NCBI RefSeq assembly: GCF_002844195.1
Contig: NZ_PEND01000008.1
Span: 62,001 to 126,000, forward strand
Source of the DNA: Halegenticoccus soli
GTDB lineage: Archaea > Halobacteriota > Halobacteria > Halobacteriales > Haloferacaceae
Length of the DNA: 64,000 nt
Direction of reading: 5' to 3'
Shown here: in pieces, positions 1 to 9,628 of the stretch
Layout of the letters: each line of letters starts with the position of its first letter
Position numbering within the stretch: position 1 is the first letter of the stretch
Position numbers and translations under genes: made by a program
Notes under the pieces: generated by a model
What the model was told of the DNA's origin: nothing
Seen by the model: the letters and a program-made list of their open reading frames with translations, nothing else
Database searches by the model: none

Positions 1-1107
1 GGGGGCGTCCTCGTCGACCGCGTCGGCTCGCGGCGGCTCATCACCCTCTGTCTACTCGGGATGGCGGGGTCGTTCCTCCTGCTCGGTCTGGCGCCCAATC
101 TCGTCGTGATCGCGCTCGCGCTGCTCCTCTGGGGCGCGGCGGCGAGCGTCTACCACCCCGCGGGCCTGGCGCTCATCAGCAAGGGCGTCGAGGAGCGCGG
201 CACGGGCTTTGCGTACCACGGCATGGCGGGCAACGTCGGCATCGGCCTCGGTCCGCTTTTGACGGCGATTCTGCTCCTCTTTTTCGACTGGGAGACCGTC
301 GCCGGGCTGCTCGCCGTCCCGGCGCTCGCGGCGGCGGCCTACGCCTCCCGCGCCGAGTTCAACGAGACCGCCGCGGTCGCCGCCGACGGGGGCGAAGCGG
401 GAACCGGCGGCGATTCGAAGGCCTCGACCGGGGTGAGCTCCCTCGCCGAGTTCCTCTCGGAGTCGCGGACGCTGTTCGCCGGGAGCTTCGTCGCCGTGTT
501 CGCGATCGTGATGTGCTCGGGGCTCTTTTACCGCGGCGTGCTGACGTTCATGCCGGATCTGCTGGCGGATCTCCCCGGGTTCGATCCGATCCCCCTCGCC
601 GCCCTCCTGCCGGGCGGGGCGCTCGACGCGGTCGGTGCCGAGGCCTCCGGCGGCCGGCAGCTCAATCCGGAGCGGTACTTCTACTCCGGCCTCCTGATGG
701 TCGGCGTCGTCGGGCAGTACGTGGGCGGGAAGCTCACCGACCGCATCCCGGTCGAGCGGGGCATCGCCGGCGCGTTCGGCTGTCTCGCCGTCCTGGCGCT
801 CGTCTTCCTCCCGATGGCGAACCTCGGGATCGCCCCGCTCCTCGCGGTCGGGGCGCTCCTCGGCTTCTTCCTCTTTCTCGTCCAGCCGATGTACCAGGCG
901 ACCGTCGCGGAGTACACCCCGCCGGGCACGCGCGGGCTCTCGTACGGCTACACCTACCTGGGCGTGTTCGGCGTGGGCGCGCTCGGCGGGGCCGTCGCGG
1001 GAGCGATCCTCGCGTACGCCAACCCGCCGGCGCTGTTTCTGACGCTCGCCGGCTTCGCGGCGGCGGCGGCGCTCATCGCCGTGTACCTGTCGCGGACGCG
1101 GTCGTGA
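1..1107 (+). CDS. MFS transporter, 5' end cut by the window
   Basis: Membrane carrier of the major facilitator superfamily. The frame is open from base 1, and the first residues include GVLVDRVGSRR, which fits the helix 2-3 loop (motif A) of MFS proteins. The first helices therefore lie outside the window and the ATG at 61 is internal. The visible 368 residues hold about ten hydrophobic segments, with a Gly/Thr/Ser/Asp-rich linker between the two halves near residues 120-145. The substrate cannot be told. The gene converges on the DUF3054 gene, with 14 bases between them. Confidence 0.85.
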   Translation, partial: GGVLVDRVGSRRLITLCLLGMAGSFLLLGLAPNLVVIALALLLWGAAASVYHPAGLALISKGVEERGTGFAYHGMAGNVGIGLGPLLTAILLLFFDWETVAGLLAVPALAAAAYASRAEFNETAAVAADGGEAGTGGDSKASTGVSSLAEFLSESRTLFAGSFVAVFAIVMCSGLFYRGVLTFMPDLLADLPGFDPIPLAALLPGGALDAVGAEASGGRQLNPERYFYSGLLMVGVVGQYVGGKLTDRIPVERGIAGAFGCLAVLALVFLPMANLGIAPLLAVGALLGFFLFLVQPMYQATVAEYTPPGTRGLSYGYTYLGVFGVGALGGAVAGAILAYANPPALFLTLAGFAAAAALIAVYLSRTRS

Positions 1108-1121
1108 GAAGAAGAGGATGT

Positions 1122-1541
1122 TCAGCGGACGGCGAAGGCGAGGTACCGCCAGGCGCCGAGGCCGACGATCCCGGCGACGAGCGTGACGGCGACGAAGGTG
1201 AGCGCCGCCCCGCCCTCGAAGAGGGGCGTCGCGCGGAGGCCGACGCCGACGAGGTCGGCGGGGACCCACGACCGGATCACGAGGGGGACGGAGGCCTTCG
1301 CCGACTCGCCGGCCCCGGCCGAGTACGCTCCGACGAGCGGCGCGACGAGCACCCACCCGATGAGGAACGGGGCGATCACCCCGAGCAGGTAGAGCGGGTT
1401 TCCGACGACGAAGTCGACGCTGCTGTGGTTGATCGTTCCGAAGGTCAGAAGCGCCGCGATCACGAGCACGTCGCCGACGGCCAGCGGGAGCGTCCCGCGG
1501 TCGACGCGCTGTTCCAACACTGACGCGACTGGGTTCGCCAT
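1122..1541 (-). CDS. DUF3054 family membrane protein
   Basis: Small integral membrane protein of 139 residues with four hydrophobic stretches (about residues 20-38, 48-70, 85-105, 112-135). The motif NHSSVDFVVGNPLYLLG and the general shape match haloarchaeal DUF3054 proteins, whose function is unknown. The ATG at 1541 is the natural start. The 267 bases upstream, before the GNAT gene, are GC-rich and full of CGCGGTC-like words, and I see no gene in them. Confidence 0.75.
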   Translation of the reverse strand: MANPVASVLEQRVDRGTLPLAVGDVLVIAALLTFGTINHSSVDFVVGNPLYLLGVIAPFLIGWVLVAPLVGAYSAGAGESAKASVPLVIRSWVPADLVGVGLRATPLFEGGAALTFVAVTLVAGIVGLGAWRYLAFAVR

Positions 1542-1808
1542 ATCCGACGTTTCGTCGGGGGGGTAATTACTGGTCGGGTTCCGGTTTCGCGGCGGCGACG
1601 GCGGGAGTGCGAGTCCGACGACCGCGGCCGCGGTCGGAGCGTCCGAAGCCGCGGTCGCGGTTTATCGGCCGCGGGGTTCATCGGTCGCGGTTCGCCACGC
1701 GGTCTTCCGGACCGCGCGTGTCCGCCGATTCGCCGGTTCGTCGGTTCGCCGAGACCCCGGCCGGGGACGAAGCCCTGGGCTCTTACGGCTCCGTCGCATA
1801 ACGGGGAT

Positions 1809-2537
1809 ATGGAGTTCGCCCTGGTCGGCTGGCAGGAGGACGAACCCACGCTCCGGCTCGACTACCGAACGTTCAGTTACGCCGGCAAGTTCGCGATGTC
1901 GAACACCGGGAAGGCCGTCGTCCGCCGCACCGCGGACGGTGCCCCCGGCGGCGGATCGTCCGAGGACGACGGCGAACCGGCCGAGACCGACGAGCAGGCG
2001 TCGGTCGACGGCGAGTCGGCCGGGTCCGGGTTCGTTTCGGACCCGAGCGAGTTCGACGACGACGTGCTCGCCGCCGTCGCGTTCAACGAGGACCGGACCG
2101 ACCCCGGCGTGCTGTGGCTCCGCTACGTCACCGTCCGCGCCGATCACCGGGGGGCCGACCTCGGCCCCAGGCTCGCGGCGTTCGTCGCCGAGCGCGCCCG
2201 GGATCGCGGGTACAGGCGGATCCGGATCGCCGTGAACAACCCCTTCGCGTACCAGGCGCTGTACAAGGCCGGCTTCGCGTACACCGGCCGGCAGACCGGC
2301 CTCGCGGAGCTCGTCCTCGAACGGCCGGGCGAGCGCGACCGGCCGACCTACCAGTGCGGCTTCGACGTGTTCCGGGAGCGCGACCTCAGCGCCGAGGAGC
2401 GGGCGTTCCTGGACGCGAAGGAGGACGCCGAACCGCCGGCGCGCGTCGAACCGCCCGCCGAGGGGGAGGGCGGGAGCGGGAACCCGGAGATCGACGCGGA
2501 GGGCGACGAGCGGCCCCGGCAGGACTCGGGAGCTTGA
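1809..2537 (+). CDS. GNAT family N-acetyltransferase
   Basis: Predicted acyl-CoA N-acetyltransferase of 242 residues. Residues about 95-165 carry the GNAT core: beta strand 4 (LWLRYVTVRADHRG), then DHRGADLGPRLAAF as the acetyl-CoA pyrophosphate loop (R-x-x-G-x-G/A type), and later NPFAYQALYKAGFAYTG as motif B. A low-complexity acidic insert (about residues 45-75) and a disordered acidic tail are typical haloarchaeal additions. It sits 27 bases before fen on the same strand, so the two may be co-transcribed. The substrate is unknown. Confidence 0.75.
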   Translation: MEFALVGWQEDEPTLRLDYRTFSYAGKFAMSNTGKAVVRRTADGAPGGGSSEDDGEPAETDEQASVDGESAGSGFVSDPSEFDDDVLAAVAFNEDRTDPGVLWLRYVTVRADHRGADLGPRLAAFVAERARDRGYRRIRIAVNNPFAYQALYKAGFAYTGRQTGLAELVLERPGERDRPTYQCGFDVFRERDLSAEERAFLDAKEDAEPPARVEPPAEGEGGSGNPEIDAEGDERPRQDSGA

Positions 2538-2564
2538 AAGCGTTCGCGCGCGAAGCACGACCCA

Positions 2565-3545
2565 ATGGGAAACGCAGACCTGCGCGAACTCGCGGCGCTG
2601 TCGACGGTGTCCCTCGACGACGTTCGGGGGAGCGTCGTCGCCGTCGACGCGCACAACTGGCTCTACCGGTATCTGACGACGACCGTCCGGTGGACGCGCG
2701 ACGAGGTGTACACGACCGCCGACGGGGAGGAGGTGGCGAACCTCGTCGGCCTGGTCCAGGGGCTGCCGCGTTTCTTCGAGCACGACATCACGCCCGTGTT
2801 CGTGTTCGACGGGGGCGTCACCGAACTGAAGGACGACGAGATCGAGTCCCGCCGCGAGCAGAAGCGCAAGGCGAAGGAGAAGCTGGAGGAGGCGCTCGAA
2901 CGCGGCGACAAGATCGAGGCCGCGCGGCTCGAATCGCAGACCCAGCGGCTCACGACGGTCATCCAGGAGACGAGCCGCGAGCTGCTCGACCTGCTGGACG
3001 TGCCGTACATCGAGGCCCCCGCCGAGGGCGAGGCGCAGGCGGCCTACATGGCCAGGCGGGGCGACGCGGACTACGTCGGCAGCGAGGACTACGACACGCT
3101 GCTGTTCGGCGCGCCGCTGACGCTCCGGGGGCTCACGAGCAAGGGCGACCCCGAGCTGATGGACCTCGACGCGACGCTCGAAGCGCACGGCATCACCTGG
3201 GAGCAGCTCGTCGACGTCGGTATCCTCTGCGGCACGGACTTCAACCCCGGCGTCAAGGGGATCGGCCCGAAGACCGCGCTCTCGGCCGTGAAGGAGCACG
3301 GCGACCTCTGGGGGGTGCTCGACGCGCGGGGGCTCCACGTCGAGTTCGCCGACCGCATCCGCGACCTGTTTCTCGATCCGCCCGTGACGGACGAGTACGA
3401 GTACGACGCCGACATCGATCCCGACGTCGCCGCGGCGCGCGAGTACGTCGTCGACGCCTGGGAGGTCGACCCCGACGAGGTCGCCAGGGGGTTCGAACGC
3501 ATCGAGGAGTCGCTCGTCCAGACCGGACTCGATCGGTGGACCTAG
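2565..3545 (+). CDS. fen: flap endonuclease 1
   Basis: Structure-specific 5' nuclease that removes flaps during Okazaki fragment maturation and repair. At 326 residues it has the usual archaeal FEN-1 length. Visible family features are the N-terminal XPG block ([14 protein letters not shown]), VFVFDGG, the helical-arch region rich in Arg/Lys/Glu, the XPG-I acidic cluster ([13 protein letters not shown], then [10 protein letters not shown]), and the helix-hairpin-helix stretch [16 protein letters not shown]. The protein ends QTGLDRWT, a PCNA-interacting peptide in which the last aromatic residue of the usual Q-x-x-L-x-x-W/F-F is Thr. Confidence 0.95.
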   Translation: MGNADLRELAALSTVSLDDVRGSVVAVDAHNWLYRYLTTTVRWTRDEVYTTADGEEVANLVGLVQGLPRFFEHDITPVFVFDGGVTELKDDEIESRREQKRKAKEKLEEALERGDKIEAARLESQTQRLTTVIQETSRELLDLLDVPYIEAPAEGEAQAAYMARRGDADYVGSEDYDTLLFGAPLTLRGLTSKGDPELMDLDATLEAHGITWEQLVDVGILCGTDFNPGVKGIGPKTALSAVKEHGDLWGVLDARGLHVEFADRIRDLFLDPPVTDEYEYDADIDPDVAAAREYVVDAWEVDPDEVARGFERIEESLVQTGLDRWT

Positions 3546-3598
3546 GCGACGTACCGGTGGACGAATCGATCGACCGGAAAAGCGAAAACGGGACGCGA

Positions 3599-4207
3599 TC
3601 AGGCGCCGCGCGCGCCCGCCATGGGTGAGACGCCCTCGCGGGCCACGTTGCGGCCGTTCATGGCGACCATGATCATCGAGAGCCCGCTCATGAGCAGGTT
3701 CACCCCGAAGAGGAGCCCGACGGCCCACAGCGCCGAACTCGGGAAGCTCGCGATGAGCAGCCCCGCGACGACGAACGCGAGGGCGCCGCTGACCACGAGC
3801 CAGCCCCAGTTCGCCTCCGGTCGGAGCCGGAGACCCATGACGATCTCGACGATCCCGTCGGCCACGAAGTACGCGATCAGCAGGATCGTCAGGGTCGTCA
3901 GCCCGAGCAGGGGGTTCGCCATGAGGCCGATCCCCGCCACGAGGTAGACGATGGCGAGGAGCACCTGGAGGGAGACGCCCTTCCACCCCTTCGCGGAGAA
4001 GGCGTGTGCGACGTGGACCGCGCCGGCCACGATCAGGACCGCTCCCAGCAGGAGCGAGAGCGAGATACCCGTCACGAACGGGAAGATCACGGCGAGGACG
4101 CCGAGCGCGGCGATGACCGCGCCGCCGATCATGAGGGTTCGCCAGCTCTCGCTCACCGCGTTCATCGACGCCATCGATTCGGCACCGCTTTCGGTTTCAG
4201 TACTCAT
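3599..4207 (-). CDS. HdeD/DUF308 family membrane protein
   Basis: Integral membrane protein of 202 residues with six hydrophobic helices, resembling the HdeD (DUF308) family: paired helices with short polar loops and the motif NPLLGLTTLTILLIAYFVADG. In bacteria HdeD is linked to acid resistance; in haloarchaea the role is unknown. The start at 4207 is preceded on the minus strand by an AT-rich promoter region (about 4240-4300), which stands out in this GC-rich area. Confidence 0.8.
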   Translation of the reverse strand: MSTETESGAESMASMNAVSESWRTLMIGGAVIAALGVLAVIFPFVTGISLSLLLGAVLIVAGAVHVAHAFSAKGWKGVSLQVLLAIVYLVAGIGLMANPLLGLTTLTILLIAYFVADGIVEIVMGLRLRPEANWGWLVVSGALAFVVAGLLIASFPSSALWAVGLLFGVNLLMSGLSMIMVAMNGRNVAREGVSPMAGARGA

Positions 4208-4317
4208 TGGGATTTCACCGGGTCGTCAGTAGGCTTCCGAGGGAGATAAAATTCTATCAAATAATTTATTAAATTCGTTTTCACGGTTTCGATTAATTCG
4301 ATACGGCAATCCGATTC

Positions 4318-4728
4318 TCAACGGGAGAGAATCTGTCGCACGGCGCGTCGTCCCGGCGCGGCGACGGCGGAGCGGGTGGGCGGTTCCGAGGTCGACCCGA
4401 GTACCCGCGCCGGAGACGTAGGCTCCGGCGACCCCTCGGAGTCCGGATCGTACCCCGGGTCGGGGCTCCTGTTCGTCGGCCGCGGGGGCGACGCCGACGC
4501 CGTCCCGGGGTCGTCCCTCGGCCGATCGAGGTCGCCGCGGAGCAGCCGGGGGAACACCAGTCGGAGAAAATCGACGATAACGACGAGGACGAGGGGGCCG
4601 AGAAACACCCCGTACCAGCCGAAGATCGCCGCGCCGAGGAGGTACGCGAACAGCATGCGGCCCGTGTGCAGCGATCGGCCGGAGAGGTACGGCCGGACGA
4701 AGTACCTGACGACCGCCCGCGTGATGCG
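4318..4728 (-). pseudogene. C-terminal remnant of an AI-2E (PerM) family transporter
   Basis: From about base 4728 downward the minus strand reads like the last segment of an AI-2E/PerM family permease: VRPYLSGRSLHTGRML, then AAIFGWYGVFLGPLVLVV and a final helix, followed by a long disordered acidic/proline-rich tail. Full-length members have about 330-400 residues and eight helices, while only about the last 100 membrane-domain residues are here. No start codon or promoter is evident. Upstream the frame runs into the BolA gene on the other strand, where it becomes arginine-rich nonsense. I read it as a 5'-deleted pseudogene. Confidence 0.65.
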
Positions 4729-4790
4729 CGCCGCCGACCGACGCTCCGAACCCGCCCGAGTTTTTACCGATCGGTCGCTTCCACTCCGGC

Positions 4791-5060
4791 ATGGACCTCT
4801 CGGAGATCGAGGCGATGATCGAATCGGAGATCGAGAACGCAGAGGCGACGGTGACGCGCCCGCGGAGCTACGACGAGAACCACGAGGACGCGCACTTCGC
4901 CGCGGTGGTCGTCTCGCCCGCATTCGAGGGGAAGACCCTCGTTCAGCAGCACCAGATGGTGTACGACGCGCTCGGCGAGCGCATGACGACCGACATCCAC
5001 GCGATGGAGATCAAGACGTACACCCCGGAGGAGTACGAGGAGCGCGGCGGATCGGCGTGA
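4791..5060 (+). CDS. BolA family protein
   Basis: Small alpha/beta protein of 89 residues in the BolA/IbaG family, which works with monothiol glutaredoxins in iron-sulfur cluster handling. The central block HFAAVVVSPAFEGKTLVQQH and the following VYDALGERM...IHAMEIKTYTPEEY are diagnostic, with the invariant His region and the helix-turn-helix-like fold. The ATG at 4791 follows a TATA-like TTTTTACC about 25 bases upstream, suggesting a leaderless or nearly leaderless transcript. Confidence 0.88.
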   Translation: MDLSEIEAMIESEIENAEATVTRPRSYDENHEDAHFAAVVVSPAFEGKTLVQQHQMVYDALGERMTTDIHAMEIKTYTPEEYEERGGSA

Positions 5061-5178
5061 CGGCGCGGACGGCGGAGCACGCCTCCCCGAGCGCGAGTTC
5101 GGCCGCATCGTCGGGATCGAACAGCCCGATGTCGGCGACCGCACCCTTTTGTGCCGCCGCGCTGTGCGAACGACCGCC

Positions 5179-6441
5179 ATGCACTCGGACACGTACCGCG
5201 ATCCCGCGCGGCTCCGCGACGAAATCGAGGGTGTACTGGAATTCTACTATCCGACCTGCATCGACGAGCGCGGCGGGTACGTCGCGCAGCTCGACGAGGT
5301 AGACGGGCGCGTGTACGACCCGGATCCGAAGCACCTCGTGGCGACCTGCCGGTTCGTCGCGAACTTCAGCGTCGCCGCGACGCTCGGCATCGGCGAGGGA
5401 GGCGAAGGCGGGGAGGAGGACGAACGGAGGAACGGACGCGGCGTCCACGGAAACGAGGACGGGGAGAACTGGTGCGTCGACGCGGCCGAGCACGGCCTCG
5501 CGTTCCTCGAGGGGTTCCACCGGGACCCCGACAGCGGCGGCTACCACTGGCTGCTCGACGTGCGGGAGCCGGTCGATCGGACGCTGTCGTGTTACGGCCA
5601 CGCGTTCGTGCTGCTCGCCGTCGCCCGCGCCGAGGCGGCCGGCGTGCCCGGTTCGGGAGGCGACGTCGAGGCGGTGGCCGACCTCGTCACGCGGCGGTTC
5701 TGGGAGCCGCAGCACGGCCTCTGTGCGAGCGAGTTCGGCCCCGGCTGGGAGGACGAATCCGACTACCGCGGCCAGAACGAGAACATGCACGCGTGCGAGG
5801 CGATGCTCGCCGCCTACGAGACGACGGGGGACGAGGAGTACCTCGACCGGGCGGTCACCATCGCGCGCCGCCTGACCGTCGAACTGGCCGAGGAGACCGA
5901 CGGCCTGATCTGGGAGCACTACACCGATGACTGGGAGCACGACTTCGCGTACAACCGCGACGAACCCGACCACCAGTTCCGGCCGTGGGGGTACCAGCCC
6001 GGTCACCACGCGGAGTGGGCGAAGCTCCTCGGGGGGATCGCCCGGCACCGCGACGACGACTGGCTGCTCAGGCGGGCGTCTGCGCTGTTCGACGCCGCGG
6101 TCGACCGCGGGTGGGACGACGAGCGCGGCGGCTTCTACTACACCTTCGGGCGGGACGGGGAGCCGCTCGCGACCGACAAGTACGGCTGGCCGGTGGCGGA
6201 GGCCATCGGCGCGGCCGCGGTGCTCGGCGAGCGGACCGGCGAGGACCGCTACCGGGACTGGTACGACCGCCTCTGGGCGTACGCCGACGAGCACCTGGTG
6301 AACCGCCCGCGCGCGAACTGGTACGGGAAGCTCACCGAGGGGAACGACCGAATCGACACGGACGAGGGACCCGCAGTCGAGCCGGGATACCACCCGATCG
6401 GCGCCTGCCTCGAAGGGATTCGGTCCGCAGAGGGGTGGTAG
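5179..6441 (+). CDS. AGE family epimerase/isomerase
   Basis: Predicted (alpha/alpha)6-barrel sugar epimerase/isomerase of the N-acylglucosamine 2-epimerase superfamily, 420 residues. Typical segments are FYYPTCIDERGGYVAQLD, QNENMHACEAMLAAYE, FRPWGYQPGHHAEWAKLL and DERGGFYYTF, which supply the His/Trp/Glu-rich pocket. I prefer the ATG at 5179 over an in-frame ATG at 5149 because the family similarity starts with HSDTYRDPARL. It converges with a sugar ABC transporter, so it may isomerise the imported sugar. The natural sugar cannot be read from sequence. Confidence 0.85.
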   Translation: MHSDTYRDPARLRDEIEGVLEFYYPTCIDERGGYVAQLDEVDGRVYDPDPKHLVATCRFVANFSVAATLGIGEGGEGGEEDERRNGRGVHGNEDGENWCVDAAEHGLAFLEGFHRDPDSGGYHWLLDVREPVDRTLSCYGHAFVLLAVARAEAAGVPGSGGDVEAVADLVTRRFWEPQHGLCASEFGPGWEDESDYRGQNENMHACEAMLAAYETTGDEEYLDRAVTIARRLTVELAEETDGLIWEHYTDDWEHDFAYNRDEPDHQFRPWGYQPGHHAEWAKLLGGIARHRDDDWLLRRASALFDAAVDRGWDDERGGFYYTFGRDGEPLATDKYGWPVAEAIGAAAVLGERTGEDRYRDWYDRLWAYADEHLVNRPRANWYGKLTEGNDRIDTDEGPAVEPGYHPIGACLEGIRSAEGW

Positions 6442-6516
6442 CCCCAGTCGGACGCACAGTTCCGTTCCTTCGGGACGCGCGGTTGCGTCTCCTTCGGAGG
6501 CGAGGCTCTGTCCCCG

Positions 6517-7707
6517 TCAGACCCGCGGCTCCGTCTCCTCTAGGTCGTCGAGCGACCGGTTCCGGAGCGCCTCGCCCGTGTCGGCGTCGAAGAGGTGGAT
6601 CGCCGACTCGGGGATCCGCGCGATCGCGGGCTGGCCGGCCTCGACGCTCCGCATCCCGCTTATCGTCGCGACGAACGTGCGCTCGCTCTCCGAGGAGAAC
6701 GCGAGGTAGACGTTGTTCTCGTTGCCCGTCGGCTCGACGACGTCGACGACGGTTTCGAAGTCGTGGGGGCCGTCGGCCGTCCGGACGAGTTCCACGTCCT
6801 CCGGACGGACGCCGAGCGTGACCGCGGACGCGTCGCCGATCGCCTCCCGGGTCTCGGCCGAGACGGGGTAGACGAACTCGTCGCCGTCCTCGGGGGACGA
6901 CCCGCCCGAGGGTTCCGCCGTCCGTTCCGACGCGCCGACGAGGCGATCCCCGCGAACCTCCATCTCGAAGAAGTTCATCGAGGGCTCGCCGAGGAACCCC
7001 GCGACGAAGCGGTTCGCGGGCCGGTGGTACGCCTCCAGCGGCGTGGCCACCTGCATCAGCTTCCCGCCGTTGAGGATGGCGATGCGGTCGCCCATCGTCA
7101 TCGCCTCGGTCTGGTCGTGCGTCACGTACACCGTCGTCACCCCGAGGTCCTCCTGGAGACGCAGAAGCTCGGTGCGCATCTCCGCGCGGAGCTTCGCGTC
7201 GAGGTTAGAGAGGGGTTCGTCCATCAGGAACACCTCGGGATCGCGGACGATGGCGCGCCCGAGCGCCACTCGCTGTCGCTGTCCGCCGGAGAGTTCGCCC
7301 GGCTTCCGGTCGAGGAGGTCCGAGATGCCGAGCATCTCGGCGGTTTCCGTCACCTTGCGCTCGATCTCGTCGTCGGACATGTCGGTCGACTCCTCCAGGC
7401 CGAAGCGCATGTTCCCCCGGACGGTCATGTGCGGGTACAGCGCGTACGACTGGAACACCATCGCGATGTCCCGGTCCTTGGGCGGCTTGCGGTTCACGAC
7501 CTCGTCCCCGAGCCGGATCTCCCCGCGGGTGACCGATTCGAGCCCGGCGATCATCCGGAGCGTGGTCGACTTCCCGCAGCCCGACGGGCCGACGAGCACG
7601 AGGAATTCCCCGTCTTCGATGTCTATCGTGACGTCGTCGACGGCGACGACGTCCCCGCCGTCGTCGTCGAACACTTTCGTGACGCGGTCGAGCGTGAGTC
7701 CTGTCAT
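6517..7707 (-). CDS. sugar ABC transporter ATP-binding protein (MsmK/UgpC type)
   Basis: Cytoplasmic ATPase of a CUT1-type carbohydrate importer, 396 residues. Walker A GPSGCGKST is at about 40-48, Q-loop FQSYALYPHM, signature LSGGQRQR, Walker B VFLMDEPLSNLD, and H-loop VTHDQTEAM. A C-terminal OB-fold (TOBE/MalK-type regulatory) domain of about 150 residues has GVRPEDVELV. The ATG at 7707 sits two bases past the stop of the upstream permease gene, so it is the last gene of a four-gene operon (binding protein, two permeases, ATPase). Confidence 0.93.
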   Translation of the reverse strand: MTGLTLDRVTKVFDDDGGDVVAVDDVTIDIEDGEFLVLVGPSGCGKSTTLRMIAGLESVTRGEIRLGDEVVNRKPPKDRDIAMVFQSYALYPHMTVRGNMRFGLEESTDMSDDEIERKVTETAEMLGISDLLDRKPGELSGGQRQRVALGRAIVRDPEVFLMDEPLSNLDAKLRAEMRTELLRLQEDLGVTTVYVTHDQTEAMTMGDRIAILNGGKLMQVATPLEAYHRPANRFVAGFLGEPSMNFFEMEVRGDRLVGASERTAEPSGGSSPEDGDEFVYPVSAETREAIGDASAVTLGVRPEDVELVRTADGPHDFETVVDVVEPTGNENNVYLAFSSESERTFVATISGMRSVEAGQPAIARIPESAIHLFDADTGEALRNRSLDDLEETEPRV

Positions 7708-7709
7708 GG

Positions 7710-8648
7710 TTATGATTCCCCCGCGACGCCTTCCGCGAACTGCTCGCCGAAGAGAACGTAGACGAGCAGGGTCGGCAGCGCGGCGACGAACGCGCCGGCC
7801 ATCTGGAGGTTGTACTGCTGTACCATCGACCCTTTCAGGGTGTTCAGCGCGAGGGTGACGACCTGGTCGTTGGGGTCGGAGATGAGCACCAGCGCGAACA
7901 GCAGGTCGTTCCAGATCTGCGTGAACTGGTAGATGAGCGTGACCGCGAAGATCGGTCCCGACAGCGGGAGCACGATCCGCCGGTAGATGCGGAACGTGCT
8001 CGCGCCGTCGAGCCGCGCCGCCTCGAGCATCTCGTCGTCCAGGGTGCTGTAGAACGCCCGGAACAGGACCGTCGTGATCGGGATGCCGTAGGCGACGTGC
8101 GTGACGATCAGTTCGATTATCCCCGCCTTCGCCGCGAGCGGGGGGAACGCCGACAGGAGCGACGGGAGGTCGACGATCGTCCAGAAGCGCGTCAGCGGCA
8201 CGAGCACCGCCTGGTACGGGATGAACACGCCGGCGACGAAGAGCAGGAGGACGGCGATCTGTCCGCGCCAGTCGACGTTGGTCAGGCCGTAGGCGGCGAG
8301 GCTTCCGAGGAGCGCGGACAGCACCGTCGCCGGAACGGCGAGGAGGGCGCTGTTTATCAGTCCCGTCGAGAGGCGGTCGAACGCCTCGAACCACGGCTCG
8401 ACGGTGAACCCGCCGGGCGGCGGCGGCGCGAAGGGAGTGGTCCGGAAGAACGCGTCCTGCGTCTTGAACGCCGTCATCAGCCCGCTCTCCAGCGGCGAGA
8501 GGTAGAACGCGACGAGCGCGACGAGCGCGGCGTACAGCGCGATCCGCCGCGCCCCCGTCGCGCGCAGTCGATCGGCGAAGCTCCGGTCGTCGGTCGGGTC
8601 TCCGTCGGAACCCGACGCGGGCGCGCCGGGCGCGTCCGTCGCGGCCAT
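7710..8648 (-). CDS. carbohydrate ABC transporter permease (MalG/UgpE type)
   Basis: Inner-membrane permease of 312 residues with six helices. It carries the EAA loop of binding-protein-dependent transporters (EAARLDGASTFRIYRRIVLPLSGP, about residues 200-225), which docks on the ATPase. The start ATG at 8648 overlaps the stop of the preceding permease gene by one base, indicating translational coupling. Its hydrophilic N-terminal region of about 35 residues is acidic, as usual for haloarchaea. Confidence 0.92.
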   Translation of the reverse strand: MAATDAPGAPASGSDGDPTDDRSFADRLRATGARRIALYAALVALVAFYLSPLESGLMTAFKTQDAFFRTTPFAPPPPGGFTVEPWFEAFDRLSTGLINSALLAVPATVLSALLGSLAAYGLTNVDWRGQIAVLLLFVAGVFIPYQAVLVPLTRFWTIVDLPSLLSAFPPLAAKAGIIELIVTHVAYGIPITTVLFRAFYSTLDDEMLEAARLDGASTFRIYRRIVLPLSGPIFAVTLIYQFTQIWNDLLFALVLISDPNDQVVTLALNTLKGSMVQQYNLQMAGAFVAALPTLLVYVLFGEQFAEGVAGES

Positions 8649-9628
8649 CAGAGCTCACCCCGCCGGTACTGGACGAACAGGTACGGCGCGATGACCCCCA
8701 GCGCGAGCGCGAACAGCACGGTCGCGATCGCCGATCCGTACGCCCAGTTGGTCGTCGAGAACGCCTCGCGGAACATCATCACGGAGAGAATGTCCGCCGC
8801 CGGACCGGGGGTGTCCCCGAACAGCACGAAGAGGAAGTCGAACGCCTTCAGCGCGAACACCATGAGCACCACCGCGGCGCTCGTCGTCGACGCCCGCAGC
8901 TGCGGGATGATGACGCGCCGGTACATCCGGACGGTGCTCGCGCCGTCGACCTTCGCCGCCTCGTACTGCTCTGTCGGGATGGCTCGCAGCCCGGCGAGGT
9001 AGACGACCATGCAGTAGCCGCTGAACTGCCACATCAGCGCGAAGATGACCGCCCAGAGCTTGAACCGGGGGTCGCTGATCCACTGCTGGGCGAGCGCGCC
9101 GAGTCCGACGGCGCGGAGGAACTCGTTTATCACCCCGACCTGCGGGTTGTACATCCACGACCAGAAGATGGCCGTCACGACGAACGAGAGGCTCATCGGC
9201 AGCAGGTAGACGGTCCGGAACCCGTTCTCGAACCGGATGCCCCGGTCGATGAGTATCGCCACCGCGAGCCCCACGAGGAGCGAGGCGAGGGTGAACGCGA
9301 CTAGCAGCACGAGCGTGTTTCGGAAGGCGGCGATGAACGACTGGTCCGACACGAGCCGCGCGTACATCGAGAGGTCGAGCGATCCGTAATCTGGCTGGCC
9401 CAGGCCGCTCCAGTCGGTGAGCGAGATGAGGACGTTCCAGCCGATGGCCCCGTAGACGAAAAGGCCCACGAGGAGCGCCGGCGGCACCCAGAACGGCAGC
9501 GACTGGACGAACTCGCCGTCGAGCGCGAGAGCCGACTTCCGCCCGGTCGTGACGGTCCCCCCGTCGGGTCGGGCGTCGTCCGAATTCCCCGAGCCGCCGC
9601 CGAAGAGCCGTCGAATGCTGCGTCTCAT
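8648..9628 (-). CDS. carbohydrate ABC transporter permease (MalF/UgpA type)
   Basis: First permease subunit of the CUT1 importer, 326 residues, with six to seven helices. The EAA loop reads YEAAKVDGASTVRMYRRV followed by IIPQL. The start lies one base beyond the stop of the substrate-binding protein gene, so it is tightly coupled to it. With its partner at 7710-8648 it forms the heterodimeric membrane pore. Confidence 0.92.
   Translation of the reverse strand: MRRSIRRLFGGGSGNSDDARPDGGTVTTGRKSALALDGEFVQSLPFWVPPALLVGLFVYGAIGWNVLISLTDWSGLGQPDYGSLDLSMYARLVSDQSFIAAFRNTLVLLVAFTLASLLVGLAVAILIDRGIRFENGFRTVYLLPMSLSFVVTAIFWSWMYNPQVGVINEFLRAVGLGALAQQWISDPRFKLWAVIFALMWQFSGYCMVVYLAGLRAIPTEQYEAAKVDGASTVRMYRRVIIPQLRASTTSAAVVLMVFALKAFDFLFVLFGDTPGPAADILSVMMFREAFSTTNWAYGSAIATVLFALALGVIAPYLFVQYRRGEL

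Noticed and set aside
1662-3986. A 774-codon minus-strand frame spanning the GNAT and fen region
   Set aside because: Low-complexity arginine-rich sequence covering several clear plus-strand genes; typical shadow in high-GC DNA.
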